A stretch of 64,000 bases of DNA from Nocardia rhamnosiphila NBRC 108938 (lineage in GTDB: Bacteria > Actinomycetota > Actinomycetes > Mycobacteriales > Mycobacteriaceae). Shown one piece after another: positions 7,740 to 16,347 of this stretch. The stretch spans positions 1,054,001 through 1,118,000 of the forward strand of contig NZ_JOAJ01000001.1 in NCBI RefSeq assembly GCF_000720425.1, in the 5' to 3' direction. Every line of letters begins with the position of its first letter. Position 1 is the stretch's first letter. The notes under the pieces were generated by a model. The model ran no database searches, was not told the origin of the DNA, and worked only from the letters and a program-made list of their open reading frames with translations. A program made the translations under genes and the position numbers.

Positions 7740-8368
7740 CGCCCCCCGCATCGCGAGGTCCGGTCGATACCGGCCGGCTCGTACTCCATTCCCTGCGCTG
7801 TATCGGTCATGCCGGCGTCGCCCGGCTGGCGGCAGTGACGGGGATACCCGAACCTGTGGTCGAAGCGGAGCTGATCGCCCTGTCCGTGAACGGGCTCGTC
7901 ACGCATTCGAGCGGTGATTTCGGAGGGTGGGGTCCGACTGACGCCGGACGGGTGCTGAACGCCGAACAGATCGCCCACGAGCTGGACACTACGAAAACAG
8001 GCGACGCCGTCACCGCGGCGTACCACCGCTTTCTCACCCTCAACCGGGAAATGCTCGACCTGTGTACGGCATGGCAGATGCGATCCGCACACGGGATCGT
8101 GACCGCGAACGACCACACCGATCCCGGCTACGACGCCCGCATTCTCGATCGGCTGACCGACCTGGACACGCGCGCGCAGCGCGTCTGCGCGCATCTGTCG
8201 GCGGCTCTGCCCCGATTCCGGCGATACGGTCCCCGCCTCGCCGACGCGCTCGCGCGCGCTCGGGCCGGCGAGCCGGAGTACGTGGCAACCGATACCTCGT
8301 CGTATCACACAGTGTGGTTCCAGCTGCACGAAGACCTCCTGGTGACCCTGGGCATCCCGAGATTCTGA
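7736..8368 (+). CDS. Winged-helix-like protein associated with PPDK-like gene
   Basis: 210 residues starting at the ATG that overlaps the previous stop. Residues of about 10-75 look like a winged helix: a helix bundle, GIPEPVVEAELIALSVNGLV as the recognition part, then a Gly-rich hairpin ending in GWGPTDAGR. The rest is all-helical with many Arg and Leu residues. I do not recognise a named family. Similar small domains occur beside, or fused to, PEP/pyruvate-domain enzymes in actinobacteria, which fits the gene that starts two bases after this stop. It could regulate or serve as an accessory subunit to that enzyme. Confidence 0.6.
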   Translation: MTPPASRGPVDTGRLVLHSLRCIGHAGVARLAAVTGIPEPVVEAELIALSVNGLVTHSSGDFGGWGPTDAGRVLNAEQIAHELDTTKTGDAVTAAYHRFLTLNREMLDLCTAWQMRSAHGIVTANDHTDPGYDARILDRLTDLDTRAQRVCAHLSAALPRFRRYGPRLADALARARAGEPEYVATDTSSYHTVWFQLHEDLLVTLGIPRF

Positions 8369-8370
8369 CG

Positions 8371-10005
8371 ATGCGATACATCCACCCGCTGGCCGCGGCG
8401 ACCGAACAACCGGTGGAAGTCCTGGGCGCCAAGGCGCACGGGCTCATCGAGCTGCGTCGCCTGGGTCTGCCCGTCCCCGCCGGCTTCGTCATCGGCACCG
8501 AGGTCTGCCGCGCCTTCCTGCGTGATGGACGCTTTCCCGACGGCTTCCATTCCGAGCTCGCCGCCGCCCTCGCCGGCCTCGAAGCCGCCACCCACCGCAG
8601 GCTCGGCGACACCGAAAAGCCGTTGACGGTGTCTGTTCGCTCCGGTGCGGCAGTGTCGATGCCCGGCATGATGGATACCGTGCTCAACCTCGGACTCACC
8701 GCCGGGGCCGCACGCGGATTGGCCGCAGAGACCGGCGATCCCGGGTTCGCCCTGGTCACCCGGCTGCGATTCCTGTCGAGCTTCGCGTCCGCCATCGCCG
8801 GTGCAGCCGGAACGAACTCCGGTGCGGACCGAGCGATCCACCACACGATCCGAGCTGCCGAGGACATCATCTCGCGGCACGTCGGGCAGCAAGTCCTGCA
8901 CAGTCCGTTCCGGCAGTTGGAGCTGGCGATCGCCGCGGTGTGTTCTTCCTGGGACACCCCGCGAGCGCGGACATTCCGCGCGATCCACGATCTCCCGCCC
9001 GACCGCGGGACAGCGGTGACCGTGCAGGCGATGGTGTACGGGCATCGTGACGACCACAGCGGTGCCGGTGTCGTGTTCAGCCGAAACCCCAACACCGGCG
9101 AACCCGTGCCCTTCGGCGATATTCTGTTCGGTGGCCAGGGCGACGAGGTGGTCTCCGGGCGATCGCCGACGCTGCCGCTGCACGAACTGGCCGCGCGGGA
9201 GCCGGCCGTATGGTCCTGTCTCGTCGCGGCGCTGGCTCGGGTCGAAGCACATGTCCGCGACTCGTGCTGTCTCGAATTCACCGTCGAAGCAGGCGAATTC
9301 TGGATCCTGCAGGTCCACCGCGGCAAAATGGCCGCCGGCGCCGCAGTCCGTACCGCGGTGGATCTGGCCGGCGAAGGACTCATCGACCAGCGGGAGGCGC
9401 TGTTGCGAATCACCACGCAGCAGCTTCGGCACGCTCGTACCCCGCGAATGGTTCTCGACAGCCCGGAAGACTTCCTCGGCCGCGGACTGGGCGCCTGCCC
9501 GGGCGTCGCGGTCGGCCGCATAGCGACCTCCGCCGGCGCCGCGGTCCGCATGGCCGCCGCCGGCCCGGTCATCCTGGTGCGGCCCGATACCTCCCCGCAC
9601 GATATGCCCGGTCTCGCGGCCGCCGCCGGAATCCTCACCACCCGCGGCGGACCCGCCTGCCACGCCGCCGTCGTCGCCCGGGCCCTGGGCAAACCCGCCG
9701 TTGTGCGGGTCACCGGCCTCTCGGTCGACGCCACGTCGATACGAACACCGGGGAACACCTTCCCCGAAGGCACCCTTATCGCCATCGACGGGACCACTGG
9801 TGAGGTCACCGCCGGTAGCCCGCGCATCCACACCCCCGCGACCGACCCTCACCTGCATCGACTACTCGAATGGGCCGACCGGGTATCCGGCGATCACAGC
9901 CCGCGTGAGGACACCGAACGCCTCGCCGCCGCGCACTCCGTGCTCCTCGGCAGCGCCGGACCGGGCGGATCCACTGCTCGGTCCCGGTTCCGCGCCGGAC
10001 GATGA
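8371..10005 (+). CDS. Short PPDK-like protein (ATP-grasp plus phosphohistidine domain, no C-terminal barrel)
   Basis: 544 residues from the ATG at 8371, two bases after the previous stop; the longer open frame upstream runs through the preceding gene and is rejected. The N-terminal two thirds match the nucleotide-binding part of pyruvate phosphate dikinase (SVRSGAAVSMPGMMDTVLNL, GVVFSRNPNTGE). The swivelling domain carries TTRGGPACHAAVVARALGK with the phosphorylatable His at about 431; the usual Ser before that His is Cys. Full PPDK has about 880 residues and a C-terminal PEP/pyruvate barrel, which is missing. The protein may pass phosphate to another acceptor. A 38-bp palindromic terminator follows. 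Confidence 0.8.
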   Translation: MRYIHPLAAATEQPVEVLGAKAHGLIELRRLGLPVPAGFVIGTEVCRAFLRDGRFPDGFHSELAAALAGLEAATHRRLGDTEKPLTVSVRSGAAVSMPGMMDTVLNLGLTAGAARGLAAETGDPGFALVTRLRFLSSFASAIAGAAGTNSGADRAIHHTIRAAEDIISRHVGQQVLHSPFRQLELAIAAVCSSWDTPRARTFRAIHDLPPDRGTAVTVQAMVYGHRDDHSGAGVVFSRNPNTGEPVPFGDILFGGQGDEVVSGRSPTLPLHELAAREPAVWSCLVAALARVEAHVRDSCCLEFTVEAGEFWILQVHRGKMAAGAAVRTAVDLAGEGLIDQREALLRITTQQLRHARTPRMVLDSPEDFLGRGLGACPGVAVGRIATSAGAAVRMAAAGPVILVRPDTSPHDMPGLAAAAGILTTRGGPACHAAVVARALGKPAVVRVTGLSVDATSIRTPGNTFPEGTLIAIDGTTGEVTAGSPRIHTPATDPHLHRLLEWADRVSGDHSPREDTERLAAAHSVLLGSAGPGGSTARSRFRAGR

Positions 10006-10123
10006 GATCGGCGACACCTTTCGAAGATTCGGTCCATTCCGAAACGCAGCGCGTGTGTCGGGCTGATCGCCGAGTCGCACTCGCCGCCGCTCCCACACCG
10101 GGATGGACACCGCCGATACGAGT

Positions 10124-10161
10124 ACGGGGTCCGGTGAACTGGCCAGTTCACCGGACCCCGT
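10124..10161. terminator. 38-bp perfect palindrome, bidirectional terminator
   Basis: The two 19-base halves (10124-10142 and 10143-10161) are exact reverse complements with no spacer. It lies between the converging PPDK-like gene and the coiled-coil gene and can fold identically in RNA from either strand, so a two-way terminator is the simplest reading. Confidence 0.75.
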
Positions 10162-10212
10162 CCCGGCCGGCTCCGGTTACCGGGCGATCGCCCGGCCGGA
10201 GGCCCGGCTCTG

Positions 10213-10713
10213 TTAGAACTGGCGCATCTGCTGGCGAACCTGGTGGAACTGCAGCTCCCACTGCATGGCGCGATCCTGGGAGCGGCTGGACTGATCCTCG
10301 GCCTGCTGCGCGAGCTGGGCGGCCTGGTCCGACTGGTCCTGGGCCGACTGACAGCGCTGAGCGGCCTGGTTGGCCTCGCTCTGGGCCTGCTGGGCCTGAG
10401 CCTGGGCCCGATCGGCCTCGCTCAGCGCCTGCTGCGCCTGGTTCTGCGCCTGCATCGCCTGCTGCCGGGCCTGCTGCGCCTGGTTGTTGGCCTGGTTGGC
10501 CTGGCTCTGCGCGATCTGCGACTGGTGCTGGACCTGGCGGGCCTGCTGCTGCACCTGCCGGGCGATGTTCTGTGCCTGCTGCGCGTACTGCCGCGCGTTC
10601 TGGCATTCCTGCCGGATTTCATCCAGGCCCATGCGCAGCATGTCCAGGCTCTGGATTTCCTGCTGACTGCTTCCGTTGCTGGAACGGGTGGCAGTGCTGG
10701 TTTCTTGCGCCAT
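10213..10713 (-). CDS. Gln/Ala-rich coiled-coil protein of unknown function
   Basis: 166 residues from the ATG at 10713, preceded by GGAAGG; an earlier in-frame ATG at 10767 is possible. After a short Ser/Thr-rich head, residues of about 45-150 are almost only Gln, Ala, Ser, Arg and Glu in 7- and 11-residue patterns such as QQARQVQ and NQAQQALSEAD. This predicts one long, very polar coiled coil without hydrophobic heptad richness. There is no signal peptide, membrane span or catalytic motif. Related low-complexity proteins are annotated only as hypothetical. It could be a structural or stress-induced disordered protein; no function is assigned. Confidence 0.7.
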   Translation of the reverse strand: MAQETSTATRSSNGSSQQEIQSLDMLRMGLDEIRQECQNARQYAQQAQNIARQVQQQARQVQHQSQIAQSQANQANNQAQQARQQAMQAQNQAQQALSEADRAQAQAQQAQSEANQAAQRCQSAQDQSDQAAQLAQQAEDQSSRSQDRAMQWELQFHQVRQQMRQF

Positions 10714-10959
10714 CTGAGCATCCTTCCAAAGGGGGGTTTGAAACGGACTGACTCGTGGAGCGCTCATATCCTCGCACAGTCGGGCGCGGGACCAGAGGTC
10801 GCGTTCGGAGAAAAATTGGCGGGAAAAGCCCAGCTCGGGCGGTATATCGCGGTTATCGGACGTGACCCCCGCGTGACGCCGACCGATATGCGCACCCGCG
10901 ACATCGGCGGATGCCATACCGAGACCTCTCCGTCACACGGACCGCCACCGGGCTCGTGG
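10714..10959. other. Spacer between coiled-coil gene and recombinase
   Basis: About 250 bp with no supported gene. It contains the promoter region of the leftward coiled-coil gene and the 3' flank of the recombinase gene. I see no tRNA fragment or direct repeat that would mark an attachment site. Confidence 0.5.
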
Positions 10960-12168
10960 TCAGAGCCCGAGTTTGGTGACCGCGTTGTCGGCGAGCGGAT
11001 CGGCCGTGCGGATGTAGCGGTGCACGGTGCGCGGGTTGCTCCATCGGCCCTGCCGCATGATCTCGCGGTCGGCGGCGCCACCGAGGGCGGCCTGGGTGGC
11101 GAATCCGGCGCGCAGCGAATGACCGGAGAACAGGGCGGGATCGAGGCCCGCGCGCGCCGCGTAGCGTTTGACGAGCTCGGCGACCGCTCGCCCGGACAGT
11201 GCGGTGGCGCCGAGCCCGCCGTGCCGGTTGATCGCGGGGAGCAGGGGTTGGTCGGGCCGCAGCCGCGGATCGGGGTGGTAGCCGTGGCAGCGGTGGATCC
11301 GCGGGTCCGCGGCGGGTAGTTGCTCGACCCAGGGGCGCAGGTTCGCCGGGTTCTCGGTGTGCACGGCCAGCATTCGCATCCAGTCGGCGCAGGCACAGAC
11401 GGGACAGGTGTGGGCCTGACGGCCGCGCGGGAGCGCGACATGTTGTTCGGTGATGCCGGTGGGGTCGGTTTTGGTGGTGGGCAGGTGGATCAGCAGCAGC
11501 GGTTCCCCGGTGCCGTGGTCGGTCCCGAAGTGGATATCGGCGAGCCGTAGACCGGCGAGTTCGCTGCGGCGCAGGGCCCCGGCGAAACCGAGGAGCAGCA
11601 GCAGTGTGTCCCGGCGGCGGGCGGGTTCGCCGGGCCAGCCGGGTGCGGGGAGGCCGTCGAGGAGTTCGCCGAGGGTGTGCAGCAGGATCGGTCGTTTGCG
11701 GTTGGGCCGGCTGCGGCGGGTGCGGCGGATACCGCGCAGGGTGAGGCGGACGACGTCGCTGCGGGTGGGTGCGGCCAGTCCGTTGGCGGCGTGCACGGCG
11801 GCGATGGCGGCGGACTTACGTTCCAGCGTGGCCGGACTATAGGCGTGGCGTCCGTCGGGTGTGCGGGCGTCCGCGGCGGCGGCGAGGTAGACGGCGATAT
11901 CGAGGGGGTCGGCGGGGAGTGCGCATCGGTTCTCGGTGGCGCACCAGGCGGCCCAGGCGATCCAGTCGGTGCGGTAGGCGCGCAACGTGTTCGGGGATTG
12001 GGAGGCGGTGAGGTAGCGGCCGAGCGCGGTGGCCTGTTCGCTGTCGAAGCGTTCCCGGACCTGTCGCAGAGCGGCGGTGTCGACGAGGACGCTGGTGACG
12101 CCGCGCCGGAGTTCGGTGCGGACGGTGTCGGGTAGCGCGAGATCGGTGTCGTATTCGGTCACGGTCAT
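10960..12168 (-). CDS. Tyrosine recombinase / site-specific integrase
   Basis: 402 residues. The N-terminal SAM-like core-binding domain (about 45-150, TLRAYRTDWIAWAAWC) is followed by the catalytic domain with Arg200 (LRRSEL), HSLR (His350, Arg353), Trp376 (GRWSN) and the nucleophile Tyr385 (VHRYIR). A Cys cluster (HTCPVCACADW, about 253-263) sits in an insertion before the second catalytic box, as in some actinobacterial recombinases. All catalytic residues are present, so it should be active. It is divergent from a coiled-coil zinc-knuckle gene through a repeat-rich 222-bp region. No partner excisionase, phage genes or attachment-site duplication is visible. Confidence 0.9.
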   Translation of the reverse strand: MTVTEYDTDLALPDTVRTELRRGVTSVLVDTAALRQVRERFDSEQATALGRYLTASQSPNTLRAYRTDWIAWAAWCATENRCALPADPLDIAVYLAAAADARTPDGRHAYSPATLERKSAAIAAVHAANGLAAPTRSDVVRLTLRGIRRTRRSRPNRKRPILLHTLGELLDGLPAPGWPGEPARRRDTLLLLLGFAGALRRSELAGLRLADIHFGTDHGTGEPLLLIHLPTTKTDPTGITEQHVALPRGRQAHTCPVCACADWMRMLAVHTENPANLRPWVEQLPAADPRIHRCHGYHPDPRLRPDQPLLPAINRHGGLGATALSGRAVAELVKRYAARAGLDPALFSGHSLRAGFATQAALGGAADREIMRQGRWSNPRTVHRYIRTADPLADNAVTKLGL

Positions 12169-12390
12169 TCCCTCGGTAATTACGTTACGTAATCTGTTTG
12201 GTTTGCAGTAACGAAACGAAACGTATTGTGTGCCGGATGGTCTCGCCGCAGTCTACCGTCCTAACCTCCGATAATGTTCACTTATCGGAGGTTAGGGCTT
12301 TCGGGCCGTTCGAAGCGCCACCGACGGCTCATCCGATTACGTTTCGTGTAAATACGTAGTTCCCCAACGAAACAACGCTACGATTCCCCG
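12169..12390. promoter_or_regulatory. Divergent promoter region with nested inverted repeats
   Basis: Three kinds of repeats are seen. A 15-bp dyad, ATTACGT-T-ACGTAAT, lies at 12179-12193 next to the recombinase start. A hairpin with perfect 15-bp arms (12260-12274, 12282-12296) and a 7-nt loop lies in the middle. The 9-mer ACGAAACGT at 12216-12224 recurs inverted at 12339-12347, so the pair flanks the hairpin almost symmetrically. The half-site ATTACGT appears again at 12336-12342. The arrangement looks like several operators or recombinase-binding arms sharing one region. Confidence 0.65.
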
Positions 12391-13536
12391 GTGCCTACCG
12401 TCTGTAACTACCCCGGCTGCACCCGCCCCCTCGCCAAGCCCACCGGCCCCGGCCGGCCCTCGGAATACTGCGACCTCCCGGACCACACTCGCTGGCGCGC
12501 ATGGCGCGAACGCCAGCGCCTCCAGCAGGAAGGGGAGTCATCAACCGAAAACGTCACTGTGACACCTGCTAAGGGTCCGGTGACCACCGCGCGACTCCGC
12601 GCCGATGAACTGCTCACCCAATTCCGCACCCTCGCCGACCAACTCGGTGCGACCCTTTCCGCCGCTGTCACCGAAATGAACACCCTCGCCGACCCGGCCG
12701 CCGCCGAAGCGCAGGTCCAGGCGGTGCAAGCCGATGCCGCCCGCCGTATCGCCGAAGCCGACATGGCCGCCGCCGCAGCCGAACAGTCACGACGCGACGC
12801 CTACGACGCCCGCACGCGGGCCGAAGAAGCCGCCGAGGATGCCGCGCGGGCGGCCGACGACGCGGAAGCGCGCATCGCCGAATCGGATTCCCGCACCGCC
12901 GCGGCCGTACGGGACCGCGACGAAGCCCTCCGCGAAGTCGAGAAGGTCACCGCCCGCGCCGCCGACGATATCTTCGCGGCGCGTAGCGCGGCCGAGGACG
13001 AGATCCGCACCGCCCGCGCGGAATCAGAACAGCAGCAGCAACATCTACGTGAGCACTGCGACCAGGAGATGGCACGGGCCCGGCGCGCTGCCGACACCGA
13101 AATCGAGCGGATGCGACGGGAATGCGCCCAGCGTGAATCCGCCGCGGCGGCCGAACGCGATCTGGCCGTCCAGCGCGCCGCCGATATCGAGCGCGCCCTG
13201 GAACGTGCGGAACAGTCCGCCGCCGAACGGGCCCAGACCGCCCAGGAGATGCGATCCGAACTGCAACGCCTGCGCGCGGACACCGACACCCTGCGCACCG
13301 AGCTCGCCGAGGTACGCCGCAACGCCGCCGCGGATCTCGCCGCCGCCCACGCCGAAGCAGGAGATCGGCTGGAGAAGGCACGCGCGGAGGCCGCGCAGCG
13401 GATGGAGGCCCTGGAGCACGCCCGCGCCCAGACCCTGGCTCGCGCCGAACGCGCCGAACGTCAGCTCGACGATCTCCTCGCCGACCGCGGCACCCGGCCA
13501 CCGGTCACGCCGGTATCCGCCGGCGACGCCGTCTGA
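12391..13536 (+). CDS. Zinc-knuckle plus long coiled-coil DNA-binding-like protein (KfrA-like)
   Basis: 381 residues. The first 45 contain a probable zinc site, Cys5-x4-Cys10 and Cys27-x4-His32 (CNYPGC and SEYCDLPDH), followed by a basic stretch WRAWRERQRL. From about 65 to 365 the sequence is a nearly unbroken charged coiled coil rich in Ala, Arg and Glu. KfrA of plasmids has a DNA-binding head and a long coiled-coil tail that multimerises; this protein has the same architecture with a different head. It faces a tyrosine recombinase across a repeat-rich region, so an accessory or repressor role for that recombinase is plausible. The start at 12391 is GTG. Confidence 0.65.
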   Translation: MPTVCNYPGCTRPLAKPTGPGRPSEYCDLPDHTRWRAWRERQRLQQEGESSTENVTVTPAKGPVTTARLRADELLTQFRTLADQLGATLSAAVTEMNTLADPAAAEAQVQAVQADAARRIAEADMAAAAAEQSRRDAYDARTRAEEAAEDAARAADDAEARIAESDSRTAAAVRDRDEALREVEKVTARAADDIFAARSAAEDEIRTARAESEQQQQHLREHCDQEMARARRAADTEIERMRRECAQRESAAAAERDLAVQRAADIERALERAEQSAAERAQTAQEMRSELQRLRADTDTLRTELAEVRRNAAADLAAAHAEAGDRLEKARAEAAQRMEALEHARAQTLARAERAERQLDDLLADRGTRPPVTPVSAGDAV

Positions 13537-13554
13537 CGTAGCACAATCTGCGGT

Positions 13555-14184
13555 ATGGCTCTCATCCACCGCACGACCATGGCACCGTCGAAATTGGAGT
13601 TGCTCGGCCGCTGGCTCCCGAGCCGCCCGTGGTATTCGGGCCCGGGGAGAGCGGAGGACCTGCAACGGGTCGGCGGGTTCCGGCTCGACGACCCGGCCGG
13701 GGCGGTAGGAATCGAGTTCCTGGTGGTGACCGATACCGGGGGCGCCGAGCCCATCACCTACTTCCTGCCGCTGAGTTATCGGGACGCGCAGTTCGACGCC
13801 GACCCCGACGCGCTGCTCGGTACTGCGGAGCACGGGGTACTGGGTACCCGCTGGATCTATGACGGCACCCGGGACCCGGTGGCCGTCGATCGGATGGTGG
13901 CGCTTCTGGCCGGCGGCGCGCGGGCCCAGCACGGCACCGAGAGCGATACCCCGGACCTGAGCGTGCTGGTCGCCGCCGCCGACCTCCCGGCGGCCGGCTC
14001 GGCGCCGATATCGGCCGCGGAGAATCCGGTGGGCACCGATATCACCGTCGCCGACGGGCAACTCCGGGTGCATCGTGTGCTGGGCCGCTCGGAGCCGGTC
14101 CTGCGGTCCGGGCAGGTGGTCGTGCCGTGGACCGCGCCCGACGGCAGCACCGTGCGCAGCGTGGTCCTGTCGGAACTGCGCTGA
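13555..14184 (+). CDS. Maltokinase N-terminal cap-like domain protein
   Basis: 209 residues. The sequence resembles the stand-alone form of the maltokinase N-terminal cap fold: KLELLGRWLPSRPWY near the start, then FRLDDPAGAVGIEFLVV, TYFLPLSYR, GVLGTRWIYDGTRDP and a C-terminal LRVHRVLGR strand. In maltokinase this cap precedes the kinase lobe and helps maltose/ATP binding; the free-standing version has no kinase motifs, so it cannot be catalytic as a kinase. It starts 18 bases after the coiled-coil gene on the same strand and may be read from the same transcript, but no functional link is evident. Confidence 0.65.
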   Translation: MALIHRTTMAPSKLELLGRWLPSRPWYSGPGRAEDLQRVGGFRLDDPAGAVGIEFLVVTDTGGAEPITYFLPLSYRDAQFDADPDALLGTAEHGVLGTRWIYDGTRDPVAVDRMVALLAGGARAQHGTESDTPDLSVLVAAADLPAAGSAPISAAENPVGTDITVADGQLRVHRVLGRSEPVLRSGQVVVPWTAPDGSTVRSVVLSELR

Positions 14185-14262
14185 CAGCGTCACCGGGACG
14201 GGGTGGTGCCCCTGCCCCCCCGGCGGAGCGCGCCCCGTCTCGGTGCGTACTTTTCCTGCCTG

Positions 14263-15480
14263 CTACATGCGCAGCGGCAAACCGGCTTCCGTACGCGCCA
14301 CCCGATCTGCGTGGACGATATGCGCGCGTTCGAGCAGCGCGATGAGTTCGGCTTCGCCCTCCCGGATCTGCCGGGTGTATTTGCGCGGCAGCGCGGCGAT
14401 CGTGTTCTCTTCGGCGGTCATCTTCGCGTAGGTACGTTCGCGCAGCGTCTGGTCGGCTTCGTAACCGAGATCGAGATAGCGGGTGGCGTGCCGGCGGGCG
14501 TTGGCGACCGCGGTCTGGGCGCGTCCGGCCGGGCTGAGCAGGGAGGCCGCTACGGTCACCAGGAGGACGACGACGATCAGCCCCAGTGAGGCGGCGGTGG
14601 ATATCTCGGTGACCGGTACCGGTTCCCCGTGGTTGATGAACGGCACAGTGTTCCGGTGTAGCGCGTGCAGGACGAGTTTGACCCCGATGAAGGCAAGGAT
14701 GGCGGCCAGGCCGAAACCGAGGTATATCAAGCGGTCCAACAGTCCTTCGAGCAGGAAGAACAGTTGGCGCAGCCCGAGCAGGGAGAACGCGGTGGCGGTG
14801 AAGACGAGGAAAACGTTCTGGGTGAGGCCGAAGATGGCGGGGATCGAATCCAGCGCGAACAGGACGTCGGTGCCGCCGATGGCGATCATGGCCAACAGCA
14901 TCGGGGTGAGCCGGCGCCGCCCGTCGATGACGGTGACCAGTTTGTCGCCGTCGTAGCTGTCGGTGGTGTGCAGGAGCCGGCGGGCCAGGCGCAGCACGAC
15001 AGTACCCCCGGAATGGCTGTCCTCGCTTTCCGGTTTCAGCATGTTCCCGGCGGTGATCAGCAGCGCGGCGCCGAATACGTAGAAAACCCAGGCGAAACGG
15101 TTGATGAGGGTGGCGCCGACGAAGATGAATCCGGTGCGGACCACCAGCGAGAACACGATGCCGACCAGCAGCACTTTCTGCTGTGCCGCGCCGGGTACCC
15201 GGAAGGTGGTCAAGATGATGAGGAACACGAACAGGTTGTCCACCGACAGGGCTTTTTCGGTGATGTATCCGGCGAAGTATTCGACGCCCATGGTCGGACC
15301 GCCGAAGATCCACACCGCGAACCCGAACAGGACGGCGATACCCACGTAGGCGGCCGACCAGATCGCGGCCTCGATCAGCGACGGCGTGTGTGCGGTGCGG
15401 ACGTGGAAGAAGAAGTCGAACAGCAGCAGGCCCGCGATCAGTGCGAGTGCGCACGCCCATGCCAGCGCGGGAACGGTCAC
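14263..15480 (-). CDS. TerC-family integral membrane protein
   Basis: 405 residues from the GTG at 15480, chosen because GGAGG lies six bases upstream and the protein then starts with a membrane helix. Nine or so hydrophobic segments are visible. TerC signatures are present: TEKALSVDNLFVFLII in an early helix and GGTDVLFALDSIPAIFG later, with the conserved Asp residues that may bind metal. A cytosolic charged tail follows from about residue 330. TerC proteins are implicated in tellurite resistance and, in better-studied members (Alx, MeeF/MeeY), in manganese efflux and metalation of exported proteins. It is divergent from the small membrane protein at 15662. Confidence 0.9.
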   Translation of the reverse strand: MTVPALAWACALALIAGLLLFDFFFHVRTAHTPSLIEAAIWSAAYVGIAVLFGFAVWIFGGPTMGVEYFAGYITEKALSVDNLFVFLIILTTFRVPGAAQQKVLLVGIVFSLVVRTGFIFVGATLINRFAWVFYVFGAALLITAGNMLKPESEDSHSGGTVVLRLARRLLHTTDSYDGDKLVTVIDGRRRLTPMLLAMIAIGGTDVLFALDSIPAIFGLTQNVFLVFTATAFSLLGLRQLFFLLEGLLDRLIYLGFGLAAILAFIGVKLVLHALHRNTVPFINHGEPVPVTEISTAASLGLIVVVLLVTVAASLLSPAGRAQTAVANARRHATRYLDLGYEADQTLRERTYAKMTAEENTIAALPRKYTRQIREGEAELIALLERAHIVHADRVARTEAGLPLRM

Positions 15481-15661
15481 CTCGGCCTCCTGACGGGTCG
15501 TCGCGTGGTGGGGTTGGGGCGACTGTAGCTCCGGAACCGTGTGTCGGCGGGCCGGTGCAGGTGGCGTCGGGGAGGTCGGGGCCGCGGCGACGTCAGGGGG
15601 CTGAACGGACACTCCCGGCAACCGTGCGGCGATCCGGGGTCCGGACCCATATCATTTTGCT

Positions 15662-16309
15662 ATGCCACCCTACGAGGAAGCGGACGCCGCTCCGGTGTTC
15701 GGTCGCGGTGTCCGCCAGACGGTGCTGGCGATGGGGGTCTGTTCGGTGGTGATCGGGTTGGCCACGGTGATCTGGCCGGATAAATCCTTGGGCACGGTCG
15801 GCAACCTGTTCATGTTCTCGCTGCTCTGCAGCGCGGTGACCCTGGCCACGGTGGCATTCGGGAGCCGGTTGGGCCGGTTTCCGCGGGTACTGCTGCTGGT
15901 GGCGGCGCTGGCGTCGCTGGTGACCGCGACCCTGTGCTTCCGGGCGGGCGATTGGACGCTGCTGCTGGCCATGTGGCTGGGGCTGGCGTGGGCGGTGCGG
16001 GGAATCGCGCACGCGGTGGCGGGGGTGTGGGATGACGAGGAGATCACCGGCAGCGGAAAACAGGAAGTGTTCGGTCTGGTGACGCTCACCGCGGGTTTGG
16101 TGGTCGCGATCGCGCCGTTCGACGATATCGCGACGCTGGCGCTGGTCGCGGGGTGTTGTATCACCGTTTTCGGGGTGCTGGAGGTGTGGACCGCGGTCCG
16201 TTCACCGGCGGCGGTACGCGGCGCGGAAGCGGATTCACCGACCCCGGACGAGCATTTGACGACGGTGATCGCGAGCGCCGGAGGTTCCGGGGGACGCACC
16301 CGCGACTGA
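15662..16309 (+). CDS. HdeD/DUF308-like small membrane protein
   Basis: 215 residues with about six transmembrane helices in paired fashion, for example LAMGVCSVVIGLATVIW, LLLVAALASLVTATLCF and LVTLTAGLVVAIAPF. The spacing and the short Gly-rich turns fit the DUF308/HdeD group, whose E. coli member is linked to acid resistance. The acidic C-terminal tail is cytosolic and probably disordered. It has no catalytic motif. The gene is divergent from terC, about 180 bp apart. Confidence 0.7.
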   Translation: MPPYEEADAAPVFGRGVRQTVLAMGVCSVVIGLATVIWPDKSLGTVGNLFMFSLLCSAVTLATVAFGSRLGRFPRVLLLVAALASLVTATLCFRAGDWTLLLAMWLGLAWAVRGIAHAVAGVWDDEEITGSGKQEVFGLVTLTAGLVVAIAPFDDIATLALVAGCCITVFGVLEVWTAVRSPAAVRGAEADSPTPDEHLTTVIASAGGSGGRTRD

Positions 16310-16347
16310 GACGCCGGAAGGGCCCCGGTTTCGTTACTCTTCCCGGT

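Noticed and set aside
8062..8370. N-terminal extension of the PPDK-like frame
   Set aside because: It runs through the upstream winged-helix gene in another frame and is Arg-rich; the ATG at 8371 begins the real fold.
10960..12390. Integrated prophage or ICE suggested by the tyrosine recombinase
   Set aside because: No phage, relaxase or replication genes, no adjacent tRNA and no visible attachment-site repeat.
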